From: Ligula intestinalis
Taxonomy: Eukaryota > Platyhelminthes > Cestoda > Diphyllobothriidea > Diphyllobothriidae
Length of the DNA stretch: 64,000 nt
NCBI GenBank assembly: GCA_036362985.1
Contig: JAYGXS010000003.1
Location: forward strand, 63,710,154-63,774,153
Direction of reading: 5' to 3'
The translations under genes were made by a program, and so were the position numbers. Positions 13,001 to 22,299 of the stretch are shown in pieces; the stretch's first letter is position 1, and every line of letters begins with the position of its first letter. A model generated the notes under the pieces. It made no database searches. It worked only from the letters and a program-made list of their open reading frames with translations, and was not told the origin of the DNA.

Positions 13001-16000
13001 ATATTATTATTGGTCAAAAGGTATCCTTTACTGAACCAATATGAGTTTACGGTGGTCGACTTTATTCTCGTCTGATACATATATTTACCTCACTAAAACA
13101 ATTGCCGGTGGCCTTAATTTTCTTCTACTGTTTACTTTCCACGCATTATCGATCCCTTAATCAAGCATAAACCCTTAACCACGATTTCCATAAGAAACTT
13201 GAGCAGGGGGCTTCCATAATTTGGCGTCCCTGAGATGAATCGATACCCCCACGCCACATTTAAGAGGAGCAGACGTGCTCTCTGGAGACAATATCGTCGC
13301 CTACGGAATGCACTTGCGGTTGACATTCTGTGCGACTCATCTATCGGCTGGGTTTTCTGAATGCAGTGAAGTAGAGGCATATTAGAGTGGCTTTGGCGCT
13401 GATACTTCTTCAGTACAAAAGTGTTGATGGAAATGGGGCGAGCTGAAAACGTCTAGCCTTCTGGGTAAGTAAGTAACTACTCAATAAACATGAGACACAC
13501 AGCAAGCGAAGACATAATCATCTGCCATGGCCCACTGTCCATCGATAACAGGAAATAGCCACCACTGTTTCTGCTGTCCCGGTTGGTTATCTGGCCTGGC
13601 TCATGAAATGCTAACCAAAATTCAAAAAATAGTACTTATCTTCCGAAATTTTTTAAAGATATTTAAACTATTACAGAACACCGGCTTTGGAAGGCGTTTT
13701 CTTTCGGCCACCTACAAAAATCACATTTGTAAAAATGACTGCTTAGCTAGTTTGACTGTTAACACTGATTTTCAAATTGTAGCTCTTTAATTACTATTAA
13801 AATTCGAAATAAGTTATAGCTTTTAGCTGAAAACGCTTTCCACAATTTTCTTGAAAAAGGCCCAATACTGTGAACCATTTTTTGTCACTATTTGATCACC
13901 TGACTAGGTTGGACTTTGGACATCCATGGAAGAACTTAACAAGCATTTTCCGTCTTGCAATCAGATCGGTGAAGCATCACTTTTAGAATAAATTTGAGGC
14001 TTAGGATATTATAACCAAAGTCCTGAGACTTGAGAAACGCAGAGGGCCAAAAATCACATCGTAGACGATAAATAGAAGGATCTGCTTTTGTGAAGGTCAG
14101 AAATGGAAATCAAGTTGTCTACAGACCTCCTTTCTGACAGTGGAAAAGAACCAAAATATTCGAAATATCGGCTACTATATGACGTCCTCCCTGATCACAC
14201 GAGTTTCTATAATTTAAAATAAATATCCATGAAATCACACTTTTGAACGCGTAAATGCGGTTTACTGCCAGAACTGAATTTTAGAGAAAGTGCAGGAGAT
14301 TCAATCTAATTGTGTGCATTTTCCACTAGCCGTAGTCGAAAAAGTGAAATTTTTGTGCCCGTCGAAAGGTATATTCACAGAAATATTCTGAAATACCCCA
14401 ACAAGGCCACGTTTTATGAACAGTAAGGATAGGAACGGCTATTTCACAGTCACTTCGAAGAACTTCAAGTGGCGGGTCATGCCAAAGCCCACCCAACGGG
14501 AATCCAAGTCAACCTCCTCCTCCCCGTAAACGCTAAAGCAACGGCTCGCCGAGGGGGAGGGGGGTATTTTACACGTACCCATGAGAGATTCTGCGGCTTG
14601 TTTGTGGGCTTTCAAACGCTGAGACCTTTCTTCCGGATTCTCCTCACTAGTCTGGGCCGCCGCCGGGATCACAACGGTGGATCCGGGTCGGGTCATCTCC
14701 TGGAGGCTGAGTAGGAATTGACGGTAGGCGGCGACCGCCAGCGCCAGACGTCGACTGCTGTGCAGGGCAGTCACGTTAGTGCCACCGCCCTTCTTGTCCG
14801 CCAACAGGGCCTCTCGGTAGGACATGGAGAGCTGGTAGACCCAGTGGAAGACAGAAACACTCAAGGTTTCGCTGTAAGTGGAAAGACGATGCAGCTAAGC
14901 AACGCACTCGCCGAAAATGAATGGGACAGGGTGACGAGTAGGCGGAGGCTGATAGCACGCTTGCCTCAGCAAACTTTAAACAAAGGAAGAAGGGCTGTTT
15001 TCGGCGATTCATTAGCCAGCCAGTGCATAGTGCATGACTACGAATTCGTGCAAAGGCCACGACGAAATTGGACTTTGTAGTTTAGCATTTATTTTGTCGC
15101 GTTATTTTGATATTCACTGAGTGGATTTAATCCTGAGGAAGCCTTTCGGCTAAGAAAATCGTCCTTTTGCTTCATTTTATTAAGGGTAATGGGCATTAAT
15201 CTTGGCGAATTCGAGAATAGTCTACTATCGAAGAAAGTTCCCATGTACGACAGCACCAAACTTTTATTAATATGCATTACGCTATAGGTGAACCCCAAAA
15301 GCAGTACGAAAGGTTTAAAACATATGCCTTCCAGAACCGGAAAATTTACTTCGAAGTTGCTTCAATGCAAAAGAAGCGAACTTTAAGGAATCGCATGTAT
15401 TTTCAGAAATAAGGAACAATTCCAGATTTAAAAATTATTTTTCGCTAACCTGTGAAGTTTTTTGCCTTAAAATGCCGTAAAATTTTTGGTTGCTTTTATT
15501 TACCGCATCGAATAATTGGGACGCAACTAAAACTGTCCATGTAGGTTACCGTGAAGGTGATGTAGAATAGATGTTAGTAAATGTAAGCTATGTAGAAATA
15601 TGCTTTTTTGTATACTATTATTTCCGCTTTTGCGTTTTTGGAAACGAAACAAACAGAAGTATAATTGAATCAAAATCTTGCTATGTATATTACCACGCTT
15701 TTTTGCATTTGCAAGCTTGCAACAGAGCCTAGAAGTAATCCACTTTGGCAAAGAACAACCCGATAAAAAAAGGAAAGTTGGTGCTGTCATTTCCAGCCAC
15801 ATTGGATAATTTATCTTCAGGTAAATTAAAGACCTTGTCAAAAATTTCCATTTTCATTTTGACATTACCTTAGAAAAAAGGTAACATTCAGATATTCGTC
15901 AGCTGAATATTTAATTAAAATATTTTTTAAGGGTTAACCTATTATAAAAAGTTATTTTTATTAATCTTAGGAATAACAATATCAGTAGTGGGTTTCGGAC

Positions 16001-19000
16001 GTTCTTTTTCCTGGACAATGTGCTTGGCTGTTTGAAGGTATTTCCAACTATGGCCCACGTGGCCAAATTAATTAGAAATAATGTCCAAAAACTCATTTTT
16101 TCGGTAAATACTCTTAATCTATATCTTATTTTAAAAGAGTTGGCATAAACGTAGAATGGGATCTGGAGTTATGGACGTAAGCTTGAGGCCGGAATTTAAC
16201 GAACGATACTGAATAAACTGTATTGCAATAATGGTGATATGTATAAGAATGTATGACGAAAGAAAATTTTACTGTAGAGAAAATTTTGTCGATAACCTTT
16301 AAATTAACCATAGGATTTAAATTTATTGTTATAATCTATATCTATTGTTACGTCTCCCGAACTTCATTTTCAGTAGCAAACAATTACTAGTTCTCCTTTT
16401 TTAAGTAGGAAATTTGCCTAAGGTTGTTCATGATTATTTCTAGGTTTTCGCATATGCGCTAATACCGGCTTGCGAGAGATTATCAATCTATCGCAAACTT
16501 AGGCATTTCACACGACTTATGTACGCTAGATATGGAATTTAAGGCACGGCTTCGTCTGAGAAATGATTAGCTACCAAGGCATGACGCTTCAAGGGACTAG
16601 TTAAAACCCGAATGAGTACAAAATGCTGTCATCTTACCTCACCAACTCTGCACGAAAGTTGTAGAGACGACAGAAGGCCATGAAAAATCGCATGGTCCAG
16701 AGGTAGTAAGTTTCATCATTGGCCTGAGTAGTCTGGCGGAGAATAGCGCTGCGGGCGGCATTCATTAGCGGGTTGTAGCAATTGCAGAGGAATTGCCAGC
16801 AGAAATTCTAGATTTGTGGGGAATAAGGCAAGAGTATGGTTAAAAGTTTTTATTGAGGCATGTCAGATTCACTCAGAGCCTCGGAGGTGTGGAAAACATT
16901 ACCTTTAACAAGCGCCCGGATTATATCGGTGTAATATAGGACAGCATGGTAGTTGGGGGTACGAGTAGGACTTATTAACCGCAGGACTCAGGCGGTTGTA
17001 GGCATAGTAATATGCAAAAAAACGTTCCCCAACTCACCCCAATAAGAAAGCCTTCGCATATTGTATGTCAGAAAGTTATTGTATCCTTCAGCCGCATAGG
17101 AGCGGCCTCGCGCCTGATTCCGCTTTCGGTTTTCTTGAATATGTCTTGACACCAGGCGCAGATGGGTGAGGGAAGAGGTAGTGAGGTAGATACCTCGAAG
17201 TCGCTAACCTTGCGCCACCCTGCTATTGAGCAGACGGTGGACTTTTTTAACCAATGGTCGAACTGTCGTATCCTCCTGCTGACTTCGTTTCGTGCACTTT
17301 GTATCGCCCATGGGTACAGTGTACATGTGTATTTCCAAATCTGTATCGTACTTCTGTAAGACATGACAATTCTGGAATCCACACATCGTTTGCTGGCCTA
17401 TCATACCTGCAGTGAGTAGTGTTATCTCACTTAAACACCCATAGTAAATTCGGTGTCGATCAAATGCAGACGGGATAGGGTTTTATGATCGGTTTAGCCT
17501 CTGCACATGTATATATCACCCATAAAACAAGATGGAAACAAGCATAGAAAATCGGCTTACTCAAATGCCTACTGCGATATAATTTCAATTTTTAAGGGTT
17601 CCGCATAGAAACTGACAGAGGCTCGGCTGTACATATGTAAGGTTTTTTCAGGCATCATGTTGACCGTTTTTTCGTTCGTACACACATATATTTGGTCAAT
17701 GCATTTGACAGAGTTTATCATAGCATTAACATCTGGCAATTCCACAAGATGTGCAAAGACGGTTGTCTTTCGACCATTCTTAAACTCCATCAAGCCGAAT
17801 ATCCACAAATAACGGTAAGGTGGGAAAGTTTGACAAAAGGATACTCGCTTGTCACCTTTTAATTTATAGGTGCATATTTCCATTCATCCTTCGGGCACGC
17901 CGATCGAAGACTAGAGATTGTGACAAACAAAGGGAGATGTCTTATTGGACGGCGGATAACACTCAGTACATCGTAATATCACTATGGTTGGTGGCCTTCA
18001 TAACGGTAATCGATTTCTAAGATTGGCGTGGGGACGCACCTGAAGACATGATCGGCTGTAGCTTATACTTTGGATCCGGAAGCCTGCTTCTGATCAGAGG
18101 AACGGCAATAATGCATAAATTCGCACGACAACTCGGCTGTAGTAGTGTTTCGAACTTTGCTGCAGCTGCGGTGTCGCCAATGCAGGTCTAATTTGATTCT
18201 CAGGCCACCATGTCGTATTTCAGCAGTATGTCAGCCTTGAACGACTCAATGATTTCTGTCGGTAGGACTGACTTAACTGCTTACATTTTTGTCGGAGGAC
18301 AGGCAAGAATACACACATGAACTGAAACAGGCTAGAGAATAAACAGACCACGCCGGATCTGTGTGTATACCTGAAGATAGAGCTGTACAGCGAAAATAGA
18401 GCGTCTGTGGAGCTCCCGTTCGATTATGGGTTTCCTATTCCTGGCTTTTCGTCGCACACTTTTCCCCAGATTCAGATCCACGAGACCGACATCCGTGGTG
18501 AGAGAGCTTACGTCTCCAGAGGGTTCAGTCCCATCGGTGGGATCATACGTTGTTCTTGCACACATCAGTGGTGCCGTCACGTCGTGATGATAGATGAGCG
18601 GGCGATCAGACAGGGATTTAGTGTGCAAGAGCTCAAAGGTGCCACCAAATCGATTGTGTCTGCAATGGTAATGTAGGTGAAAGGGATGCAAGAACAGGCT
18701 ATTAAAAAGCAGTTTCTAGAACGTTTTAAGGAAAGGATGTAGAGCTTATGCCCAATGTGCTATAGTGCCAGGAAACCTGCCTGGGAACACAGAAAAATCA
18801 AGAGTTTATTCATAATTCATAACACTCCAAATTACTAGGTTAGGTCATAGTGGAATTATTCGGTCTCTGTTAATCTAACCCCGTAGTGATGGAAAGTTTG
18901 GGAATAGCATATTTTCAAATAAACAAATAAATAAAGTGTATATTTAAGGCTCAAGGGGCCCTTTCATTATGACCGGTGACGAACAGTGATTTCTATTTGT

Positions 19001-22000
19001 AGACACTGTGAACCGGGATAACACAAGCATGCAGTCACAAACTGAGATAGTAAGCTTATAGGAAATTGGGTGTTCGAGATTCGCTCGTGTAATAAGTATT
19101 CAAAAGCGCAGAAACAATCAATGGACAAAAATACAGGTTTAAAACGCATAACACAGAATAAAAATCAGAAGACGGATGAGATCACTTAACGGCAATACAA
19201 ACTCCCCAGAACTACCAAGAGCCATAAACAATCGACGGTGTCGCCTCCCGCAAACGAATAATCCTGAGAGACAGTGGGATGCTGTCGAGGCCAAAGAAAC
19301 TTGGAGTTAACGGCGTCAGTATGGTAGATGACGAAATCAGCAAAGAAGCTACGGTCCGGCCTCTGGGCCTCCCAAAAATACACAAGGCTCACATACTTCG
19401 CGGTAAGCTGCCTCTTATTCATGGCATGCACATGTACGATCTGGAAAATTGGTTCGAGAAACAAAAATGGTTCCTTTGTATGCCGATAGCGTTACCGAGG
19501 CGCGGAGGGTTGAGGCCTGACACACCAACTACTTCATAAAATGCCGCAAGTCCCAATAACGGCACTGTGATATGGTGAGCGTGAACCGCCATTAAATAGG
19601 TTTGCTTGTCATCACTGCCTCATGGTTGGGTTCTTGAGCTACAGTGCTAGAGGAGACAACCTTGAACAAAGAATCCGAGCGGCAGTGGGGGACCCATCTG
19701 TATTTAACATCCCCATGATTCCTCGTGCAAAAATGTCCAGGCATCTGAGTCGTGCATAAGGGAATCCATGTCAGTCCAATCGTCTTCTAGGCACGATATA
19801 AACACGACACACGCTAACCGGCCCTGCCACAAAGCGGACAAAACTTTAAAAAAAAAGTCTCATTAATTGCTTCCATTCCATGTGCTTTCGTGGAATTTGA
19901 AGCGTATTCTTGCGTAAAAAAGAGAACCCATGGAGTAAAAAAGGGAACGCAGGACAAAATAAGCCATAGATATGCGAAAAACCAGCGATACCTCATGTTC
20001 AATTCAACCAGGGCCGCCCTTTTGCACTCTTTCTCCCGCAAGCGAAGACGTTCAAAGACTCTGTAGATAATTTAAAAGAAAAAAATACAGCTGTGGACGT
20101 GTTGCATGGGCTTTCAAATGCCTCACTGTATAATTACGCATGTTCTCTCTGTAAAATAAACGTTAAATCTCACTTGGACTCTGGATCCATCGCGGCAGCG
20201 ACATCTACCGACTTGCCGGCACTGGCTAGTATTTCTGGGGTCTAAAACGACAGAAAAACCCAGCAGCTTAATAGAACAGGTCAAAGAAGCTTAAAACGCC
20301 CGTCTACAGAGACAAATCAACCAAACTAAATACCACGAAGACGGCTAATAGGCCAGAAGTGGCCATCCTAGTCTCCCTTGTCGTTGTCGGTAATGTTCTT
20401 CTACTTATATCATCAGCCATCTTGCGGCGTAGGCCCGAGTGTGAGCTCCAAAGGCACCATGGACGGACGGGTGTGTCCTCTAATTGATCATTGTGCGCCT
20501 ATCTGTCATTGTATATCAGCGATCGAAAACTGACAAGACAGCGAGCCCGTGGTGCAGTGGTTAGAGTGTTGGACTTCCAATTAACAAGGTCGCGGGTTGG
20601 AAACTCGAGCGGGGCACCAAGTTTTTGGAGCAGAACTTGAGTTGGGTATGACTAGCTGACGACGGCTAATAAGCCAGAAATGGCCATCCTAGTCTCTCTC
20701 CCTTTTCTTTGTCGGTAATGTCCCTCTGCCAAAAACTAGTATCTATCAGCTAAAGATTTTCATAGTCTGTCGGACGATACGTTTATGGTCCGTAGTGGTC
20801 AACTCGCTAATTTTTTAGTCTCAACTATTACTTCCTATGCACAGCTGCATGAGCAGCAACAACTATTTTCACCATAACGGTTCTGCTATTAAAGGCCTAT
20901 CAGTAGAATGAGAAAACAGATAAAATGATTCGTCAGAAATCCCAAGGGAGGAAACAACGAGTATACCTGTTCTCGCAGCATTAGGGAAATAATTTCAAGT
21001 GTGTGAAAGGCGAAATTCTCCCGCTCATCCTCTGCATTGGCCATAAACAGGAGGAGTTCATCCCATCCGGAGAGGTGCATGGCCCAGAGCAGTTGGTCGT
21101 GAACAGAGACATCCTCATCAGTGCGCTGGTAAGGAGTAATAAAGACGATAAAGCCAGTTGGCAAGGGAACTTACGTGCTCTGATGACGTATCAGGCGTGA
21201 TGTGTAGCACGTTACGTATAAGGATCAGGATCCGCTCGATGAGGAGTCTATCATCATTACTTCGCTCCACCCAGGTCTAAAATTATCAAAAGAGAAATGG
21301 ATAGGTAATTTGCGAGGAAAATAGTGCGGAAAAGCAGGGAAAAGATGCCCCAGGACGTCAGACCTGGCTGTTAAATAAATATCGAATGAATTGATAGTAT
21401 AAAGCAGCGTAACCATCCTTCTTTCATCGACCCCCTCCCCTATTCTCACGACTAATTTGAATGTAATGATGAACGTAATTGCCCGCACGTTTACATTTTA
21501 CTCCGTTCCCATATAAATGCAAGGGCCTGATGGTAATTTATCGAAAGCCTACGTATGCTCGCCAACTACTCGTCTGAAATCACTTCAGTTCAAGACGTGC
21601 AACAGCTCCTATGAGTGCTCCCAAAATTCTGCTAGAGTACTTGAGGTAAGTACAATTTAAACGGTGAGACACATTTTCGAAAAAAACTATCGCCAAGTGC
21701 AAAGGACGGAAACCGAATATGTGAGGTAAAAGAAACCGAATAATCTAAGATCACTACGTCTTTAGAAAGTTATAACAAGAATAACTAACCCTGTTAAACA
21801 AATTCTCCACTCGTGTGGCCAGGACACGGAAGGCCTGTTCATCAGCAAATGCCTGGGAGGGGGGAATGCAACAATAAAAACGGACAGTACCTTTTTGCAA
21901 TCCTTAAGCAGGCTATCCACCTGCAGGTAGGAGGTGTATAGATCTCGGTCTTTGGGAAGCTCATGTCTAAAGCACACAATGGCAGGTTGGGTGAGGTTGA

Positions 22001-22299
22001 CCAACAACCGAATCGTCAAATCAAACAGGGAATTTGTGATTTTTGGTGTTTTTAGAAGAGGCAAGAGGTCACTGGTAATGATCTTCAAACGGCCTAGTTC
22101 GCGGCGAATGTCACAACTACTGCTTTCAGCCCTCAAATAGCGCAAAATAGATCGGAGGGAGGCTGTAGGTGAAGTTACAATTTCAAAGCAGCTTACCCTC
22201 TGCGTCGGCATCAACTTTGTACTCATCCTCGTCCTTAAAACCTATGCAAACACAGCAGGCTTGAAGGTCTGCGTAGCGGAGGTCAGAAATTGAAACCAT
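756..22299 (-). CDS. TIMELESS: Timeless (timeout/Tof1/Swi1) replication-fork protection protein, whole gene model
   Basis: Spliced gene on the minus strand. I joined 19 coding exons from 22299 down to 2313 by GT-AG sites with matching phases (3654 nt, 1218 codons), plus a candidate last exon at 756-1175. Family knowledge: Timeless pairs with Tipin and AND-1/Claspin at the replisome, stabilises stalled forks and supports checkpoint signalling; the C-terminal part binds PARP1 in animals. Seen here: the N-terminal Timeless domain (about residues 15-280) with SDLLPLL, LTQPAIVCF, DQLLWAMHLSG and NRFGGTF motifs; the middle region with ETYYLW and FFMAF; two SANT/Myb-like stretches (VVWTPELDKEL and HPWTAEEVEHL); and an acidic/basic tail. 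The length is close to the roughly 1200 residues usual in animals. The match is to the timeout lineage rather than to the insect clock paralogue. No frameshift was seen in the exons. The 3' end is the uncertain part. Confidence 0.93.
1240..1640. repeat. Diverged tandem duplication, about 200-205 bp unit
   Basis: Two copies lie head to tail. AAACAGTAAT occurs at 1246 and 1451, and GCCACTTGAT at 1373 and 1573, with similar sequence between them. It lies in the putative last TIMELESS intron. No coding potential or family was recognised. Confidence 0.7.
2042..2153. repeat. Inverted repeat with 36-bp arms
   Basis: Arms 2042-2077 and 2118-2153 match at 33 of 36 positions around a 40-bp spacer, and all three differences are transitions. 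It could form a hairpin, or be the remains of a small foldback element. Confidence 0.75.
2313..2779 (-). CDS. TIMELESS: TIMELESS exon 19
   Basis: 467 nt, entering in phase 1. It encodes YFLSDLMNTLKCEYEE and SRKEVGQKLMELGLVSDPSQ, then basic and acidic tail sequence. If GAG/gtctgt is used as donor, the exon ends in phase 0, matching the candidate exon at 756-1175. If it is not used, translation stops three codons further on, at 2304-2306. Confidence 0.82.
2993..3105 (-). CDS. TIMELESS: TIMELESS exon 18
   Basis: 113 nt, phase 2 to 1, acceptor tgtag, donor gtacgt. It encodes RRPKHPWTAEEVEHLRTLFE, the second Myb/SANT-like helix, in the region that binds PARP1 in animals. Confidence 0.9.
3497..3620 (-). 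CDS. TIMELESS: TIMELESS exon 17
   Basis: 124 nt, phase 1 to 2, acceptor tttttag, donor gtacgt. It encodes EDLADVLQRLLSDSSKTRRQ and IIMRLIYL, the K-T-R-R-Q-I-I block of the C-terminal domain. An alternative upstream acceptor (catag before ATCC) gives a poorer match. Confidence 0.85.
4004..4099. repeat. AGT trinucleotide microsatellite
   Basis: About 30 nearly perfect AGT units with a few AGC or ATT interruptions, in the intron between TIMELESS exons 17 and 16. It adjoins the dispersed repeat at 4100-4260. The polyleucine reading on the minus strand is an artefact of the repeat. Confidence 0.95.
4100..4260 (-). repeat. Dispersed repeat X, copy 1 (trinucleotide tail)
   Basis: Read on the minus strand, this resembles 7400-7560 on the plus strand: CTTAAGTGACAG, CTGGTACTAC and TACCCTCA occur in the same order. 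Both copies run into a trinucleotide-rich tail. It may be a small retroposon; no tRNA-like head was found. Confidence 0.6.
4689..4774 (-). CDS. TIMELESS: TIMELESS exon 16
   Basis: 86 nt, phase 2 to 1, acceptor ttcag. It encodes VVWTPELDKELGQLFDSYR, the first Myb/SANT-like helix of the C-terminal domain. Confidence 0.88.
5533..5678 (-). CDS. TIMELESS: TIMELESS exon 15
   Basis: 146 nt, phase 0 to 2. It encodes ELLKFIKYILRKFFEAFERN and FNGYGTYDEG, the conserved Y-I-L-x-K-F-F and G-Y-G segment. Donor gtacgt. Confidence 0.92.
6306..6385 (+). repeat. tRNA-like SINE head
   Basis: A box-A-like stretch (TGGGCTTCAATGGTAAGGG) is followed by a box-B-like stretch (GTGAGTTCGAACCTTGG). No clean cloverleaf is seen, so this is more likely a retroposon head than a working tRNA gene. 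Confidence 0.4.
6701..6878 (-). CDS. TIMELESS: TIMELESS exon 14
   Basis: 178 nt, phase 2 to 0. It encodes NDCLVRLFHRVAVRRHLP and FQLRLFRVFQSIVNDP, matching the N-H-C-x-V-x-x-L-H-R-L-A and F-Q-L-x-x-F-x-x-F blocks. Donor gtgcac. Confidence 0.93.
7006..7201 (-). CDS. TIMELESS: TIMELESS exon 13
   Basis: 196 nt, phase 1 to 2, preceded by a T-rich tract and aaag. It encodes an acidic run (EEEEEEDL), then KEVSLDLNNLVLRFAHAHII, the family's K-E-x-x-x-x-x-x-L-x-R-F-A block. Donor gtgagt. Confidence 0.9.
7400..7560 (+). repeat. Dispersed repeat X, copy 2
   Basis: Inverted relative to copy 1. It shares the block from CTTAAGTGACAG (7438) through CTGGTACTAC and TACCCTCA, and ends in TACTACTGCAACTACTATT-like sequence. 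It lies in the intron upstream of TIMELESS exon 13. Confidence 0.6.
7942..8618 (-). CDS. TIMELESS: TIMELESS exon 12
   Basis: 677 nt, the largest exon, phase 2 to 1. It starts with KQYLTDLVEGANLFFNLI and continues with a strongly basic run rich in R, Q and K (nuclear-localisation-like). It then has a helical segment with QLRNAIRLVHTALREGRLV and MWEIWPE, as in the middle region of Timeless. Donor gtgcgt. Confidence 0.9.
8938..10117 (+). mobile_element. PLE-1 copy A: 5'-truncated Penelope-like retroelement
   Basis: Open frame 8938-9873 (311 codons) covers the end of the reverse transcriptase (SGSLPFLDVLLIKWVDGS, VYRKKTWSEQYIHF), a linker, and a GIY-YIG endonuclease (CSCGAGYIGRTSRRLSKTIR, EH). 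The RT catalytic palm is missing, so the ATG at 8938 is probably not a real start. After the frame come a C-rich tract and a terminal repeat with a mutated hammerhead core (TTGATGA at 10021). The 3' end, about 10117, is defined by the identical end of copy C. It lies in the intron between TIMELESS exons 12 and 11, opposite to the gene. Confidence 0.9.
10118..11158 (-). mobile_element. PLE-1 copy B, inverted and decayed
   Basis: The minus strand carries the same RT-end/GIY-YIG region as copy A in broken frames (10889-11140, 10633-10971, 10342-10623; SRHLSNRVREHIPAWLGKG). It begins with the same SGSLPF-coding region, at the junction with copy C. Its own tail lacks the hammerhead-bearing end. 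With C it forms an inverted head joined to a direct tail, an arrangement seen in other PLE insertions here. Confidence 0.88.
11159..11497 (+). mobile_element. PLE-1 copy C: C-terminal end and 3' terminal repeat
   Basis: Matches copy A from 9786 to 10117 at high identity, from TCCTGTGCGCTC to AGGAAGT. The junction with inverted copy B shares a 3-bp microhomology (TCC). It contains a hammerhead-like core. Confidence 0.88.
11387..11437 (+). ncRNA. Hammerhead-like motif (PLE-1 tail)
   Basis: Helix I GGC/GCC plus AAAT/ATTT outside an internal loop, CTGATGA at 11399-11405, a two-pair helix II with a small loop, GAAA at 11414-11417. Helix III is degenerate in this copy but better kept at 21546-21559. 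It is a decayed type I hammerhead. Confidence 0.55.
12142..12220 (-). CDS. TIMELESS: TIMELESS exon 11
   Basis: 79 nt, phase 1 to 2, acceptor ttcag, donor gtaagc. It encodes ANIFYIAEYLDLYPLLLKEY, the NIFYV.EYR segment of the family. Confidence 0.88.
12540..13000 (-). mobile_element. PLE-1 copy D, truncated
   Basis: Read on the minus strand: the end of the GIY-YIG frame (LLATAEATAIRLGKPILCAQ-like), then a C-rich tract and the terminal repeat with CTGATGA (12678-12684) and the GCTCGCC cleavage block (12648-12654). The 5' part is missing. Confidence 0.78.
12648..12684 (-). ncRNA. Hammerhead-like motif (PLE-1 tail, mutated)
   Basis: CTGATGA and the CTC/GCC cleavage-site block are kept, but GAAA has changed to AAAA. 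Probably inactive. Confidence 0.4.
14579..14871 (-). CDS. TIMELESS: TIMELESS exon 10
   Basis: 293 nt, phase 2 to 1. It encodes SETLSVSVFHWVYQ, then ALAVAAYRQFLLSLQEM, both family blocks, followed by a variable acidic stretch. Donor gtacgt. Confidence 0.9.
14872..16637. other. TIMELESS intron 9, no recognised feature
   Basis: AT-rich intron. The short open frames show no family motif and no repeat shared with the rest of the window was noticed. Confidence 0.7.
16638..16807 (-). CDS. TIMELESS: TIMELESS exon 9
   Basis: 170 nt, phase 0 to 2, acceptor tctag, donor gtaaga. It encodes FCWQFLCNCYNPLM and ANDETYYLWTMRFFMAFCR, matching the conserved F-L-x-x-C-Y-N and E-T-Y-Y-x-W motifs. Confidence 0.93.
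16808..18370. other. TIMELESS intron 8, no recognised feature
   Basis: Short frames on both strands without family motifs. Nothing else was seen. Confidence 0.7.
18371..18659 (-). CDS. TIMELESS: TIMELESS exon 8
   Basis: 289 nt, phase 2 to 0. It begins with RHNRFGGTFELLHTKSLSD, a conserved block, then a less conserved insert, then KSVRRKARNRKP and RRSIFAVQLYLQ. Donor gtatac. Confidence 0.9.
18660..19991. other. TIMELESS intron 7
   Basis: Contains the dispersed repeat at 19500-19790; the remainder is not recognised. Confidence 0.7.
19500..19790. repeat. Dispersed repeat shared with 31380-31620
   Basis: Direct-orientation similarity to 31380-31620, with shared GAGCGTGAACCGCC, AATAGGTTTGCTTG and AACAAAGAATC blocks. 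The other copy lies inside the hAT remnant, so this may be a second fragment of that transposon. Confidence 0.6.
19992..20060 (-). CDS. TIMELESS: TIMELESS exon 7
   Basis: 69 nt, phase 2 to 2, acceptor ctacag, donor gtatcg. It encodes VFERLRLREKECKRAALVE, the basic helix before the RFGG block. Confidence 0.8.
20174..20241 (-). CDS. TIMELESS: TIMELESS exon 6
   Basis: 68 nt, phase 0 to 2. It encodes TPEILASAGKSVDVAAAMD, corresponding to the N-P-E-x-L-A segment that follows the REQ block in the family. Donor gtgaga. Confidence 0.8.
20338..20425 (+). repeat. SINE tail fragment
   Basis: Shares ACGGCTAATA, GCCAGAA, TGGCCATCCTAGTCTC and TGTCGGTAATGT with the longer copy at 20542-20730. The tRNA-like head is absent. 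Confidence 0.6.
20542..20730 (+). repeat. tRNA-derived SINE
   Basis: The head has box A (GTGGTGCAGTGGTTAGAGTG) and box B (GGTCGCGGGTTGGAAACTC). The body, GCTGACGACGGCTAATAAGC followed by CAGAAATGGCCATCC, recurs at 20338, 24705 (minus strand) and 48780. It lies in the intron between TIMELESS exons 6 and 5. Transcription by RNA polymerase III and LINE-driven retroposition would be expected. Confidence 0.8.
20967..21125 (-). CDS. TIMELESS: TIMELESS exon 5
   Basis: 159 nt, phase 0 to 0, following a 49-bp intron (21126-21174). It encodes HDQLLWAMHLSGWDELLLF and HTLEIISLMLREQ, one of the best conserved blocks of the family. Confidence 0.95.
21175..21276 (-). CDS. TIMELESS: TIMELESS exon 4
   Basis: 102 nt, phase 0 to 0, acceptor tttag, donor gtaagt. 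It encodes WVERSNDDRLLIERILILIRN in two overlapping conserved blocks, the family signature with an LLIER core. Confidence 0.93.
21500..21640 (+). mobile_element. Solo PLE-1 terminal repeat
   Basis: Only the 3' terminal repeat is present (ATATAAATGCAAGGGCCTGA onward), similar to copies A and C. It lies in the intron between TIMELESS exons 4 and 3. Confidence 0.65.
21524..21563 (+). ncRNA. Hammerhead-like motif (PLE-1 solo terminal repeat)
   Basis: Helix I GGC/GCC, CTGATGG (one core change, A9 to G), GAAA at 21543-21546, helix III AGC/GCT closing an 8-nt loop, cleavage site UC at 21559-21560. Geometry is type I; the A9 change would impair cleavage. Confidence 0.5.
21790..21852 (-). CDS. TIMELESS: TIMELESS exon 3
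   Basis: 63 nt (21 codons) between acceptor cccag and donor gttag. It encodes AFADEQAFRVLATRVENLF, aligned with the conserved segment after the LQ..L...K helix of the family. Confidence 0.9.
21891..22162 (-). CDS. TIMELESS: TIMELESS exon 2
   Basis: 272 nt, entering in phase 1 and ending in phase 0 at DCKK. It encodes the core of the N-terminal Timeless domain, with RRELGRLKIITSDLLPLL and NLTQPAIVCF. The donor gtactg opens a 38-bp intron (21853-21890). Confidence 0.93.
22197..22299 (-). CDS. TIMELESS: TIMELESS exon 1 (start codon)
   Basis: Starts at the ATG at 22299-22297 and encodes 34 codons plus 1 nt, ending in DEDEYKVDADAE. This leads in frame across a 34-bp intron (22163-22196, gtaag...acag) into ASLRSILRYLR. 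The motif order matches the N-terminus of Timeless proteins. Other start codons further upstream were not excluded. Confidence 0.88.

Larger units (their letters stand above)
12221..14578. other. TIMELESS intron 10
   Basis: PLE-1 copy D lies at the exon 11 side. From 13000 to 14578 it is AT-rich with no feature that I can recognise. Confidence 0.75.

Noticed and set aside
17068..17404. Overlapping frames on both strands as an extra TIMELESS exon
   Set aside because: Exons 8 and 9 already join in phase and no conserved block is missing between them.
20542..20620. A functional tRNA gene
   Set aside because: Boxes A and B are present but the cloverleaf and anticodon stem are poor, and the same head is followed by a shared SINE body.
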